Positions 7,997-16,648 of a stretch of DNA of 29,956 nt are shown here, in pieces. The notes beneath the pieces were generated by a model. That model had not been told where the DNA came from and did no database searches. It was given only the letters and a program-made list of their open reading frames with translations. The position numbers were made by a program, and so were the translations under genes. Origin of the DNA: CAZAKZ01 sp964485695 (lineage in GTDB: Bacteria; Planctomycetota; JAFGQW01); assembly GCA_964485695.1 (NCBI GenBank), contig CAZAKZ010000064.1:1-29956 (forward strand). The letters are read 5' to 3'. Numbering within the stretch: position 1 is the stretch's first letter; each line of letters opens with the position of its first letter.

Positions 7997-10411
7997 TCAC
8001 CTGCCGGCCTTGACCAGCCGGATGCTGCGGATCCGGGCAATGCCGGGACCCGACATGGGATCGAGGCGGATGGACTTCAGCACCGCCTTCGGCTTCGGAT
8101 CCATCCGGTTCTGGCCGGAGAAGGCCAGGGTGTACTTGGAATACTCGTTCCGCCTCGCGCTGAGCTTGAAGTGACGGCACCGGGTCTCGGAGAATTCCGG
8201 CGCCTCCAGGGTGCTCCAGTAGAGAGCTGCATCTCGGCTCACGGCATCCACCTTCATGGTGATCTCCACCCTGCGAACCGCCCCGGCCGGGATGCGGATG
8301 TCGGGGGACACAACGTACGGGTCTTTCCCCTTTGTGGTGATCCTGAGATCCTTGCCCTCCAGGACGGAGACGGTGGCAGGGGCGACGGTCCAGGTCCGGA
8401 GATCAATCCCGCTCCAGGTCTGTCCCTGATCCGGCTGCGGACTGGCCGGACCGGCCACGAGGCGGATGGACTCGATGTGGATCTTCTCCGAGACAGGAGG
8501 ATCCAGACGGATCCGCGCCAGGTATCTCTCCGGGGGGGTAGGGGAGGAGGCGTCGGTGCCGAGGGAAAACTCGAGGGTTTGAATCCGGCCGTCCAGGGTC
8601 AAGGTCCTGCAACACCGCCGTTGGCTGGAAACCCCCCCTGGATTTTCCAGGTGGCTCCAGAACAGGTCCACGGGAGCGGTGCCGTGGCCCGTGGCGCTCA
8701 TGCGCACCTCCACGGCCCGGATCCAGTGGGCCGGAATCACCATGGGGTGGGAAATGAACCACGGATCCTCACTCCGGGCTTGGCCCAGGAATCCTGTCCC
8801 GTCCACGAAGCCTGCAAGTCCGTTCTTCAGGGCCCAGGTGCCGAGCTCCCGGCCTTTGTATTGCGGCATCGTGAACGGGTGCGGGGGATCTCCGGCCGGC
8901 AGGAACACCGGGGACACGAGGCGCAGCGGGCCGGAGGGATCGAGACCCCGCGGATTCATCCACAAGACAGCGAGGGGGGAGGACGAATCGCTCAGGTGCT
9001 CCACGAGGGGACGGGAGTGGCGGCTCTCCACCACGGTGATCAGCCGGGCATTCACTTTGCGGGAGAAGGGGGGGCGGAGCGCCTCCTGGAGACCCGAGGA
9101 AAAGACCGGAGCACCTCCGTACCGGGCCGGGGGGTCCATGATAGCGACCACGATTTCCTGGATTTCCGGAGACTTCTCCTGGACGTTGCGGACCAGGCGA
9201 GCCGTGGAGGCCAGGGCCTCTTTCTGGACGTGGCGGACCAGCCGGTCCGCACCGGCGTAGGCCTGGTGGTTCTTGTAGAGCAGAAAGCCGAGGAGGCTGC
9301 AGAAGAGTATGCCCGTGAGGGCGGCGCGTATCGTGGCGCCCCGACCAAGACCACGCCCGGGCCGCTGGTGGACCGCGGCGGTGTCCGCAAAGAAGAGGGC
9401 CGCCGCCATGAGGTAGAGGGGTGCCATGACGCCGTAGAACAGGCGGGAGTCGGCCAGATCGGGCCCCAGTCGGGCCCTGGAAATGATGGGGACCATCATC
9501 AACACGAACCACATAAGCCCCACGAAGAAGAGGCGCGGCGGTGCAGCGCGGCGGACCACCAGGAGTAGGATCTGGAGTGGTATGGCCACGAAGAAGACCG
9601 CCCAGATCACGAAGGGGGCCTTTTCGGGATTGGTGAGCGCCTCGTTCAGGGGGAGCACGAGGCGTCTCAGGGTTTCGATCAGGGTGACCGGCTCCAGGGC
9701 GGCCAGGGTGGCCTCGGTTCGCCAGATGCGCTGATCGCACAACCGGAGCATGCCATACCACGCCGCCATGAGTACGAGGAGCGGCAGGTAGACCGTGACA
9801 AAACGCTTCCAGAAGGACCGCCTCAGACCCACGGTGTCGAGGAGCATCACGACCAGGGGCATGGAGAAGGCCGCTGGATGGGAGACCAGGGCTGCCACGT
9901 AGCAGACGGCCGTGAAGATGGGCGATCGGTTTCGACGCAGCGCCGCCAGGGTTCCGACCAGGAAGAACACGGCAGCGAGGGACACCGTCCGGCCGGAGAT
10001 CCACCCCACGGCGTTGTGGTGGAGGGGACACAGGGCGAAGAACAGAGCCGTGAACAGCGCCACGGCGACTCGCCCCCGTGCGAGGCGGGTCACGAGGACG
10101 AAGATCCCTGCAGAAGCGAGGACGTGGAGGAGCAGACTGGTGAGGTGATGCCCGAAGGGATTTACGCCCCAGAAGAAGCTGTCCGCCAGGTGGGTCCAGA
10201 AGGGGAGGAAGCCCAGGGGGAAATCCAGATCCGGATATCGCGGCAGCTCGAAGGCGTCGTTTTCGGCGAAGAACTGGCCGATGACCTTGAAATCGTCCTG
10301 AAGGAAGTACCACTCCAGGCCCGGCAAGAAGGCCAGGGCGGCCGTGGCCATGACGGCGACGGCACACAGGAAGGTCAGCGTGCGACGGGTACGGTTTTTC
10401 TTCTGGATCAT
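7997..10411 (-). CDS. TMTC-like GT-C integral membrane protein with two C-terminal beta modules
   Basis: A protein of 804 residues. The first helix is followed by WYFLQDDFKVIG (D39-D40, the probable GT-C catalytic loop). FWGVNPFGHHLTSLLLHVLA and CPLHHNAVGWISGRTVSLAAVFF then align with the downstream paralogue. Membrane helices continue to about residue 385. The C-terminal part contains two copies of a beta-rich module of about 95 residues, roughly 560-655 and 700-804. Each has W-S-x2-E-x-P (FWSHLENPG, YWSTLEAPE) and ends in an L-x-x-I-R-L-D-P-like strand (ARIRLDP, KSIRLDP). Such modules look like carbohydrate-binding beta-sandwiches, which is an inference. The gene is expressed from a strong promoter at 10479-10507 and probably forms a two-gene operon with the gene ending at 5682. 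Location: inner membrane with a periplasmic C-terminus. Confidence 0.75.
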   Translation of the reverse strand: MIQKKNRTRRTLTFLCAVAVMATAALAFLPGLEWYFLQDDFKVIGQFFAENDAFELPRYPDLDFPLGFLPFWTHLADSFFWGVNPFGHHLTSLLLHVLASAGIFVLVTRLARGRVAVALFTALFFALCPLHHNAVGWISGRTVSLAAVFFLVGTLAALRRNRSPIFTAVCYVAALVSHPAAFSMPLVVMLLDTVGLRRSFWKRFVTVYLPLLVLMAAWYGMLRLCDQRIWRTEATLAALEPVTLIETLRRLVLPLNEALTNPEKAPFVIWAVFFVAIPLQILLLVVRRAAPPRLFFVGLMWFVLMMVPIISRARLGPDLADSRLFYGVMAPLYLMAAALFFADTAAVHQRPGRGLGRGATIRAALTGILFCSLLGFLLYKNHQAYAGADRLVRHVQKEALASTARLVRNVQEKSPEIQEIVVAIMDPPARYGGAPVFSSGLQEALRPPFSRKVNARLITVVESRHSRPLVEHLSDSSSPLAVLWMNPRGLDPSGPLRLVSPVFLPAGDPPHPFTMPQYKGRELGTWALKNGLAGFVDGTGFLGQARSEDPWFISHPMVIPAHWIRAVEVRMSATGHGTAPVDLFWSHLENPGGVSSQRRCCRTLTLDGRIQTLEFSLGTDASSPTPPERYLARIRLDPPVSEKIHIESIRLVAGPASPQPDQGQTWSGIDLRTWTVAPATVSVLEGKDLRITTKGKDPYVVSPDIRIPAGAVRRVEITMKVDAVSRDAALYWSTLEAPEFSETRCRHFKLSARRNEYSKYTLAFSGQNRMDPKPKAVLKSIRLDPMSGPGIARIRSIRLVKAGR

Positions 10412-10478
10412 GGAGGTGGCCCTCGATCACGAACGCCCGGGATTCGACCCCTCTTCGTGACACGAAAATTAAACCGGG

Positions 10479-10507
10479 AATGTAGCCTGGGAGCCGGTGG
10501 GAGTCAA
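10479..10507 (-). promoter_or_regulatory. Sigma70-type promoter of the two-gene GT-C operon
   Basis: On the minus strand TTGACT (10502-10507), a 17-bp spacer and TACATT (10479-10484). The start near 10472 gives a leader of about 60 nt, the same geometry as the oxidoreductase promoter. Confidence 0.6.
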
Positions 10508-10586
10508 TACGGGGATTCCTTGAACCACTGATTCCAGGGGAAGCGGTTTGACCCGAACCCGGGGTGTGTTCATCTCCGGGCTGTTG

Positions 10587-11939
10587 TTACCACTTGAGTT
10601 CCAGCTTGCCCCGGAAGGGAACCCGGATCTTGTAGGACCGCAGGTGCGTGGCCGTGGCCCGGTCCAGGACCTTCAGGGTGTATTCCCCCGGGGCCAGGTT
10701 CTCCAAGGTGAACCGGCTGTCCTCGGAAACCTCCGTCTCGATCAAGAACCCACCCGTGGAGTCATAGGCCTGGATCGTGAGCGGGACGGGATCCGGCTTT
10801 TCTGGACGGAGGATACGGCCCTTCAGGGCGAGGCCGGTCCAGAACCGGAACACCGTGTGGTTTGCCTCGCCCGGCACGAGGTCGAGGATCCTCACGACCG
10901 CCGGGAATCGCGGCGCCGTGACCCAGACCAGGAACCGCCCCGGCGTCAGGTCTTGCACCCGGAAACCGCCCTTTGCATCCGAGGTGACTCTCTTGATGGC
11001 GGGTTGGCGGGTTGCGTCCTTGACCACCCGGATGGTGGCACCGGGGATCGGTTTGCCCCTGGCCGTTAACACCTTTCCCGTGAGTTCGGAGACATTCCGA
11101 CGAAGCCGGATCTTCACGGGACTTTTTCTCGTCATTTTTGTGCGCAGGAGGAGATAGTCGTCGTGGGTCACCTCGACTTCCACGGGCTCTCCCTTTCTGG
11201 AGGGGTCCCGACGGGTGAACCAGCCGCCCTTGCCCGTGGTGGCCGTCCAGGCGTCGCCCCCGGCCGTGGTTCCGGTTCGGGTCAGGACTGCGCCGACCAC
11301 GGGTCGTCCGCTATCCGCGTCCAGGACGTGGCCTTCGAGTCGAAACTTCGGTTTGAGGCAGACCGTGATGGAGGTCACTTTGCCGGATTGGATTTCCATT
11401 TCCGACCTTCGCCACTTGTCGTACCCCGGAGCAGACACGTACAGGTCCACCATTCCCGGATCCAGGGTCCACTGGAATCGACCCCCGGCGTCCTGGATGT
11501 CCTTGCGCATCCAGCCGACTTCCGGTCGTTTCACGCCGAGAGTGAAGACCTGGATGATGGCGTTGTTCTCCTCCGCCACCACCATGCCCTTGATGAGGGC
11601 CCGGCCGGCCAGGTCGGCCGGGGCGGGGAGGACCTCGATCTGGGCGCCGGGTTTCGGGCCGAGCCGGCTTCCTGCCGCAACCGGGTTTCCGGGCGCACCG
11701 GAGGAGTTCGCACTCCCCGGGGTGGCGGGCGGGGTCTCGGATTGCGGCTTCAGGGGGCCCGGGGTCCGCAGCGGTTTTGGCGCCGCCTCGCCTCCTGTCC
11801 GGGCGGACGATCTCGGGCCTGGATTCTCCGTCCGGTTCCCGATGCCGGAAGAGTTCTTTTGTTCACTGAGGTAGAGGATTCCGAATCCGAGGAGAACCCC
11901 CACGGCCAGTGTGAGGATCACCGAGGTGAGTCGCGTCAT
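10587..11939 (-). CDS. Membrane-anchored protein with tandem carboxypeptidase-regulatory-like domains
   Basis: A 450-residue exported protein. Residues 5-24 form one hydrophobic helix (signal anchor or uncleaved signal). Residues 28-110 are a low-complexity Pro/Ser/Gly-rich spacer. The remainder is about four beta-sandwich repeats of the CarboxypepD_reg/transthyretin-like type, at about 113-200, 205-290, 290-370 and 375-450. The repeats show the usual L-x-G-x-V-L...G-x-P-x-x-G-A strands (LEGHVLDADSGRPVVGAVL, LTGKVLTARGKPIPGATI) and L-x-P-G-x-F/Y turns. Such domains are structural or binding modules; no catalytic site is visible. It lies on the same strand as the GT-C genes and the TlpA-like gene but is separated from each by 175-285 bp, so it is probably transcribed alone. 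A TTGACT lies at 11999-12004 without a clear -10 box. Confidence 0.75.
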   Translation of the reverse strand: MTRLTSVILTLAVGVLLGFGILYLSEQKNSSGIGNRTENPGPRSSARTGGEAAPKPLRTPGPLKPQSETPPATPGSANSSGAPGNPVAAGSRLGPKPGAQIEVLPAPADLAGRALIKGMVVAEENNAIIQVFTLGVKRPEVGWMRKDIQDAGGRFQWTLDPGMVDLYVSAPGYDKWRRSEMEIQSGKVTSITVCLKPKFRLEGHVLDADSGRPVVGAVLTRTGTTAGGDAWTATTGKGGWFTRRDPSRKGEPVEVEVTHDDYLLLRTKMTRKSPVKIRLRRNVSELTGKVLTARGKPIPGATIRVVKDATRQPAIKRVTSDAKGGFRVQDLTPGRFLVWVTAPRFPAVVRILDLVPGEANHTVFRFWTGLALKGRILRPEKPDPVPLTIQAYDSTGGFLIETEVSEDSRFTLENLAPGEYTLKVLDRATATHLRSYKIRVPFRGKLELKW

Positions 11940-12224
11940 TGAGTTCCGGCCTCCCGTTCAGGCCGTGGACCTGGTTCCATTTTGCTGGAACCGAGGGTAG
12001 TCAATTCTGATTCCACCATCACCGCATGGGAGATCTATCGGTATATCCCAGGCGGGTGTTTAGGTTTGTACAAATCATCCCGCTTGCGAACTTTGTAACC
12101 TTCGGGGGTGGGGGGACTTGGGAGGGGGCTGTTGTGGATGGGCTGGTCGATTCCCTCCCGGCCGGTGGAGGAGCCCGCGCGGGCCGGGCGATCCACAGGC
12201 CGGGAGCGATCCCGGTTCAGGATT

Positions 12225-13322
12225 TCAGGGCTTGTTCACCAGGTCCGCGAGGATCTCTTCAATGGCCATGGTCTTCTTCCCGATGGAGGCGATCTTGCCG
12301 TCCCGACCGAGGATGATGTTGAAGGGGAACCGCCGGACGTAGAACACCATGACGATCTTGTTGTAAAGCTTCTCTCCGTCGTGGTAGTTCCGCCACGGGA
12401 TATCCACGTCGTTGATGAAGTCGTCCACGCGCTGGCGGTCTTCCTCGTAGTCGGAATTGACGCCGATGACCTCCAGGCCGGCCGGGTTCATCTCCTTGTA
12501 CATGCCGATCAGCTTTTTCATGTAGGCCTTGTTCCTGGACGAGGCCCGCCAGAAGTGGATCAGCACCACCTTGCCCTTGTAGGCCTTCAGGTCGATGGGC
12601 TTGTTGTCCATGTCGTAGAACAGGCCAAGGTCGGGGCACGGCTTGCCGGCGGCGGCGTCGATGCCCTCCACGTAGAGGGCGGCCAGCTTTCCGGCATCGG
12701 TGTCCGCGTAGGCCTTGGCCACGGCCGCTGCCACCTCGCGGTGCTTCGTCCTCCTGAACGTGCTGCGTTTTTTCTGTATCGACCGCTTCTTGCCCATGAG
12801 CTCCTTGGGCACCACGATGAATTTGAGCAGTTCCAGGTGCAGCTCCGCCCGGAGGTCGATGTCCTCCACCTTCTTGATGTTGTCGTTGATGACGTCCCAG
12901 GCGGCCTTGTTGCTCCGGTAGACGAGCTGGGTGACCACGGCGGCCCGCTTGATCTGGATGGCGTCCGTGGCGTCCTTGACCACCTCCTTCAGGATATACT
13001 TGGCCTCGTCGAGCTGCTTGGCCAGCTCCAGGGCCTGGGCCAGGTTCATCTTGGCGTTGAACACCATGCTCTCGGACGTCTCCCCGTGCTTGGCGAGAAA
13101 CTCCCGCCACCGGGCAGCCGAGCGCTTGCCGTGTTCGACGTAGGCCTTTGCGCGGGCCTTCTTGCCCTTCAGACCCCGAGCGCAGTTGTAGTAGTCGTCC
13201 TCCATTTCCCGGGCGATCTTGTTGAACATCTCCGAGGCCGACTGGGCGCAGGCGTCGGGGGCGAGGGCCGTGAGGGCCAGGGCGAACATCAGGGTGGGCA
13301 ATATCCAGAGAAGTGATTTCAC
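12225..13322 (-). CDS. Exported TlpA/thioredoxin-fold protein lacking the CXXC active site
   Basis: A 365-residue protein. A signal peptide ends near residue 27 (ALAPDACAQS). Residues 30-215 are charged and helical, TPR-like. Residues 225-365 form a TlpA-type thioredoxin domain: PDLGLFYDMDNKPIDLKAYKG, KVVLIHFW, then GLEVIGVNSD and the cis-Pro strand RRFPFNIILGRDGKI (P333). The canonical W-C-x-x-C after FW is replaced by R-A-S-S-R-N-K (residues 259-265), so both redox cysteines are missing (Ser and Lys instead). It therefore cannot act as a thiol-disulfide oxidoreductase; a binding or scaffold role is inferred. The start is a GTG at 13322, supported by AAGGAG about 7 nt upstream. The gene has its own candidate promoter at 13376-13404. 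The fold assignment is strong, the function unknown. Confidence 0.8.
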   Translation of the reverse strand: MKSLLWILPTLMFALALTALAPDACAQSASEMFNKIAREMEDDYYNCARGLKGKKARAKAYVEHGKRSAARWREFLAKHGETSESMVFNAKMNLAQALELAKQLDEAKYILKEVVKDATDAIQIKRAAVVTQLVYRSNKAAWDVINDNIKKVEDIDLRAELHLELLKFIVVPKELMGKKRSIQKKRSTFRRTKHREVAAAVAKAYADTDAGKLAALYVEGIDAAAGKPCPDLGLFYDMDNKPIDLKAYKGKVVLIHFWRASSRNKAYMKKLIGMYKEMNPAGLEVIGVNSDYEEDRQRVDDFINDVDIPWRNYHDGEKLYNKIVMVFYVRRFPFNIILGRDGKIASIGKKTMAIEEILADLVNKP

Positions 13323-13375
13323 GATGAGCTCCTTACTCTTGGTCCAGGTGAGGAACAGCGGGATTTACGGCCCCT

Positions 13376-13404
13376 ATCATCCGGGCAGGACCCGTTAAAT
13401 TCAA
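13376..13404 (-). promoter_or_regulatory. Candidate promoter of the TlpA-like gene
   Basis: On the minus strand TTGAAT (13399-13404), 17 bp, GATGAT (13376-13381). The boxes are moderate matches with correct spacing. The short direct repeat TTCAATGCTA (13401-13410 and 13415-13424) overlaps the -35 side. Confidence 0.35.
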
Positions 13405-13437
13405 TGCTATTTCGTTCAATGCTACATCGTTGTTGGG

Positions 13438-15294
13438 CTATTTCCCTGCCGGGGTGAAGACCACGGACCTTTTCGGGCTCGAGGCCACGGACCGGATGCC
13501 GGTATGATCCACGTCGGCTTCCTCGACCCACCAGAGGGCGAGAACCGGCCCGGCCAGGGGGGCCTTGCCCAGGGGCAGGGACGCGCTCCCGGCCACGCCC
13601 TGGTCCGGCCGCCACCGGAGCGTCCGCGATTCCGGTGCACCACCGGCCTCCTCTCGGAGGTTCTCCGGCTTCAGGAGGAGCGGGGCCACCTCGCCGGCCA
13701 GGCTGAACACGAGGCGGAGCGGTCGGGGCCAGGGCCCGTCCCGGGGAATCCTGAACCGGAACGCACAGGTGGGCTCCGGCCGAATCTCGGCGCCGGCCTC
13801 GGGGGAGAGGCAGGCCCAGCCCGGAGTGGGGCATCCAGGCAGGTGATCCCGCAGCAAGGGGGAGATCGGCTCCAGGCCCGGCGCCTCGGGCGGAACCCGG
13901 AGCCTAAGGAACACGGCCGGCTTCTGCGTGCGGTACCCCTCCCACCGAAAGTCCAGGGCCGCGCCCTTGAAGTGGGGGACCACGGGCACGGCCGCCGGTT
14001 GGAAGGGGGGGGAGGCCAGGCCCTGGAGGCCGCAATACAGCAGGGGAGCTCGCTTCCAACCGGTCTGGAGGCCGGTCACCACGAAGGCCTTGACGTCGGG
14101 GTGGTTTGCCCGGAGAACCCGGAGGTCGCGCTGCACCGCGCCCGTGATGCGTCCGGCCTGGACGTATTCCTCGAGTTTCAGCCGCAGGCCCGCGGCCTCG
14201 GCCAGGGCGTAGAGAAGGACCAGGACCACGGCGGGATAGGCCAGGAAGCGCCGGCCATGCCGGAAGGTGGCCGCGGCTCCGGCGCCGGCGACCAGAGCCG
14301 CCAGCGGGACGGCGGCCAGGTAGAAGTGACGGCCGTGGGCCTGATCCAGGAACGGAAGCACCGGGAGCAAGGCGCACAGGATCGCTGCCACCCCGAGGCC
14401 CAGGCGCTTCAAGGAGCCCCCGAGGGCGGCGGCTTTCCGGGGCCGGGCCGCCAGGAGGCCCAGGAGACCCAGGGGAATAAGACAGAGAATCCACCGGATT
14501 GTGGGGTCGGGCGCGGCCGCCACGAAATTGAGGGCCGCCACCTTCACGGCGTCCAGGGAGATCACCCAGGCGGCGGCCTGGCGGTCCCCGTATTCCCCGA
14601 GGAACATGCCGAAGAGGTGATTCCGGTAGGCCAGGTAGGCCCCGGTAAGGATCGCCAGTCCGGTCAGAGCCGGGAGGAATCCGCCGGGCCGGGCGCGCCT
14701 GCTCAGCAGGGGCTCCGTCGCCACCACCAGGCCCGGGATCACCACCGCGGCTTCCTTGGAGAGCAGGGCCAGGGCGTAGGCCCCCATGCAGGCCGCGGCC
14801 TGGCGGGGCCTGCCGTGGAGTCGGTAGCGGACGTAGAACAGGAGGGTGGCCATGGAGAAGAAGCCCACCACCGGATCGGACCGGGCCGCCAGCCAGCCCA
14901 CGGCGTCGGCGTGGATCGGATTCAGGCCGAACAGGAGGGCGGCCAGGTAGGGAAAGGCCCTGGATGCGGGCCAGATCAGGCGGGCCAGGGAAAACACCGT
15001 GGCCACGGCCGCCAGGTGGAAGAGGAGGCCGGCGAAGTGGAGGGCAAAGGGATCCAGGTCGAACAGCGCCAGATCCGCCAGAAGGGTGAGATAGGACACG
15101 GGCCTGAGCCGGGTGTCCTTCTCCTCCGGAGGAGGGTGCAGGAGCCGGAACACCACGGAAGTGTCGATGGACATCTCCGGGCCGAGAACCCGGGTGACGT
15201 TGTAGTCGTCCTGGAGGAAACCCACGTCCAGGGCCCCCCGGAACGGCACGGCCACCACCGCCAGCAGGAGCAGAAACGTCAGGGCGCGCAGCAT
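13438..15294 (-). CDS. Third TMTC-like GT-C integral membrane protein
   Basis: A 618-residue membrane protein paralogous to the two GT-C proteins 3 kb away. The first helix leads into VGFLQDDYNVTRVLG (D29-D30, probable catalytic loop). Then come LRPVSYLTLLADLALFDLDPFALHFAGLLFHL and LNPIHADAVGWLAARSDPVVGFF, matching the conserved HPxHxxAVxWxxxRxD-like region of the family. About ten further hydrophobic helices run to about residue 375. A soluble, presumably periplasmic, C-terminal part of about 240 residues follows; I do not see the W-S-x2-E-x-P motif clearly in it. It starts 35 bp downstream of dinB on the same strand, so the two may share a transcript, though no functional link is apparent. 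The ribosome binding site before ATG 15294 is weak. Confidence 0.75.
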   Translation of the reverse strand: MLRALTFLLLLAVVAVPFRGALDVGFLQDDYNVTRVLGPEMSIDTSVVFRLLHPPPEEKDTRLRPVSYLTLLADLALFDLDPFALHFAGLLFHLAAVATVFSLARLIWPASRAFPYLAALLFGLNPIHADAVGWLAARSDPVVGFFSMATLLFYVRYRLHGRPRQAAACMGAYALALLSKEAAVVIPGLVVATEPLLSRRARPGGFLPALTGLAILTGAYLAYRNHLFGMFLGEYGDRQAAAWVISLDAVKVAALNFVAAAPDPTIRWILCLIPLGLLGLLAARPRKAAALGGSLKRLGLGVAAILCALLPVLPFLDQAHGRHFYLAAVPLAALVAGAGAAATFRHGRRFLAYPAVVLVLLYALAEAAGLRLKLEEYVQAGRITGAVQRDLRVLRANHPDVKAFVVTGLQTGWKRAPLLYCGLQGLASPPFQPAAVPVVPHFKGAALDFRWEGYRTQKPAVFLRLRVPPEAPGLEPISPLLRDHLPGCPTPGWACLSPEAGAEIRPEPTCAFRFRIPRDGPWPRPLRLVFSLAGEVAPLLLKPENLREEAGGAPESRTLRWRPDQGVAGSASLPLGKAPLAGPVLALWWVEEADVDHTGIRSVASSPKRSVVFTPAGK

Positions 15295-15329
15295 GACTTG
15301 GTGGTTGTTCGCTTTCGTATTCAGATCCG

Positions 15330-16586
15330 TCAGAGTTCAGGGGGATTCCGGTCCTCGAGGGTGGACGCCGGAACAATGCTTTTCTTCCCGTATCGATGGG
15401 TGATTCGGTCCAGAGCCTGGTGCAGCTTATGCCTCCCGCCGGACTCCGTCTCCTCGAAGAGGCGCCCCTGGCGGTTGCCGGTGCTTGAGGGTACGAAGGA
15501 CGAGGCACCCACGCCGACCAGCCGCACCCGGGCTCCGGCCAGATCCAGGGCGTCGAGGAGTTCGATGGCTGTACGGTAGAGCACCATGCCGTCCTCGGTG
15601 GCCGCGGGTCGGGTGCGGCTCCGGGTGAGGAGCCGGTACCGGCCGTGGGTAGAACGCTGGTTTGTACGCACCTTCAGGGTGACGGTGCGGGCCCGGAGGC
15701 CGGAGACACGGAGGCGCCGGGCCACGGCTTCGGCCTGGGCCCGGACCCGGTTCCGAAGGTATTCCCCGTCGTCCAGGTCCCGGTCAAAGGTGTGCTCGGA
15801 GCTCATGCTCTTTCGCTCGCGGTGGGTCCCCACGGGCCGGGCATCCAGGCCGAAGGCCCGCTGGATCAGCTCACCCCGGATTCCGTCGAGGATCTCGCCG
15901 TCCTGGAGGTCGGCGGGATCCCGGGACGGCGGCAGCTTGCGCTGGAGGTCGCCGAGGGTCCGGATGCCCCGGCGCTCGAGCCCCTCCCCGGTGCGGGGGC
16001 CGATGCCCCAGAGGGCTCCCACGGGCATGGGGGCCAGCACCTCCGCCTCCTGGCCGGACTCCACCACGGTGAGGCCGTCGGGCTTGCGCATGTCGCTGGC
16101 CATCTTGGCCACCAGCTTGTTGGCGGCTACCCCCGCGCTGGCCGTGAGGCCCACTTCAGCCTGGATGACCGCCCGGATTTCCCGCGCCATGCGCACCCCG
16201 TCCTCGAATTGGGCGGCCGATCCGGTGACGTCCAGGAAGGCCTCATCCAGGGAGAGGGGCTCCACCTGGGGGGTGTAGCGATGAAAGATCTCCCGGACCT
16301 TCCGGGAGATGTCCACGTAGAGTCCCATGCGCCCGGGAACCACCACCAGATGTCGGCAGCGCCGGACAGCCTCGGCCATGGGCATGGCGGAATGGATGCC
16401 GAACTTCCGGGCCTCGTAGCTGGCTGCCGACACCACGCCCCGGTTCACGGACCCGCCCACCACCACGGGCCGGCCCCGGAGGGTCGGATTGTCGCGCTGC
16501 TCCACCGAGGCGTAGAAGGCGTCCAGATCCACGTGGAGGATGACGCGCGGGGGCCGGGGGGGATCGCCGGAGTCCTGGGCACGCAT
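15330..16586 (-). CDS. dinB: DNA polymerase IV (Y-family translesion polymerase)
   Basis: A 418-residue Y-family polymerase that copies past damaged template bases. It begins ILHVDLDAFYASVEQRDNP (D20, D22 bind metal), followed by YEARKFGIHSAMPM. The second catalytic pair is SLDEAFLDVTG (D114-E115). The thumb region has TASAGVAANKLVAKMASDMRKPDGL and the helix-hairpin-helix LWGIGPRTGEGLERRGI. The little-finger domain follows (KSMSSEHTFDRDL...). Near the C-terminus QGRLF resembles the beta-clamp-binding pentapeptide. Length is slightly above the usual 350-400 residues because of an insertion around DPADLQDGEIL and a tail. It is divergent from the radical SAM gene across a region with an 8-bp inverted repeat (16622-16648), which could be an operator. 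Confidence 0.95.
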   Translation of the reverse strand: MRAQDSGDPPRPPRVILHVDLDAFYASVEQRDNPTLRGRPVVVGGSVNRGVVSAASYEARKFGIHSAMPMAEAVRRCRHLVVVPGRMGLYVDISRKVREIFHRYTPQVEPLSLDEAFLDVTGSAAQFEDGVRMAREIRAVIQAEVGLTASAGVAANKLVAKMASDMRKPDGLTVVESGQEAEVLAPMPVGALWGIGPRTGEGLERRGIRTLGDLQRKLPPSRDPADLQDGEILDGIRGELIQRAFGLDARPVGTHRERKSMSSEHTFDRDLDDGEYLRNRVRAQAEAVARRLRVSGLRARTVTLKVRTNQRSTHGRYRLLTRSRTRPAATEDGMVLYRTAIELLDALDLAGARVRLVGVGASSFVPSSTGNRQGRLFEETESGGRHKLHQALDRITHRYGKKSIVPASTLEDRNPPEL

Positions 16587-16621
16587 ACAACCGAACCTTC
16601 ACCGCCGGAGCCGTTTTCATC

Positions 16622-16648
16622 CCGGCCATCTCACCTTGATATGGCCGG
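16622..16648. promoter_or_regulatory. Perfect 8-bp inverted repeat between divergent genes, possible operator
   Basis: CCGGCCAT (16622-16629) and ATGGCCGG (16641-16648) are exact reverse complements separated by 11 bp. The 19-bp centre-to-centre spacing, about two helical turns, is typical of dimeric regulator sites. It lies about 35 bp upstream of the dinB start and 112 bp upstream of the radical SAM start. DNA-damage control of dinB makes a LexA-like site thinkable, but the sequence matches no LexA box I know. Confidence 0.4.

Noticed and set aside
11999..12004. TTGACT resembling a -35 box before the carboxypeptidase-regulatory-like gene
   Set aside because: No -10 box of acceptable quality lies 15-19 bp downstream; the gene probably has a promoter here but I cannot define it.
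12065..12074. 10-bp palindrome TTTGTACAAA in the gap before the TlpA-like gene end
   Set aside because: A single short palindrome in an AT-rich patch with no promoter next to it is expected by chance.
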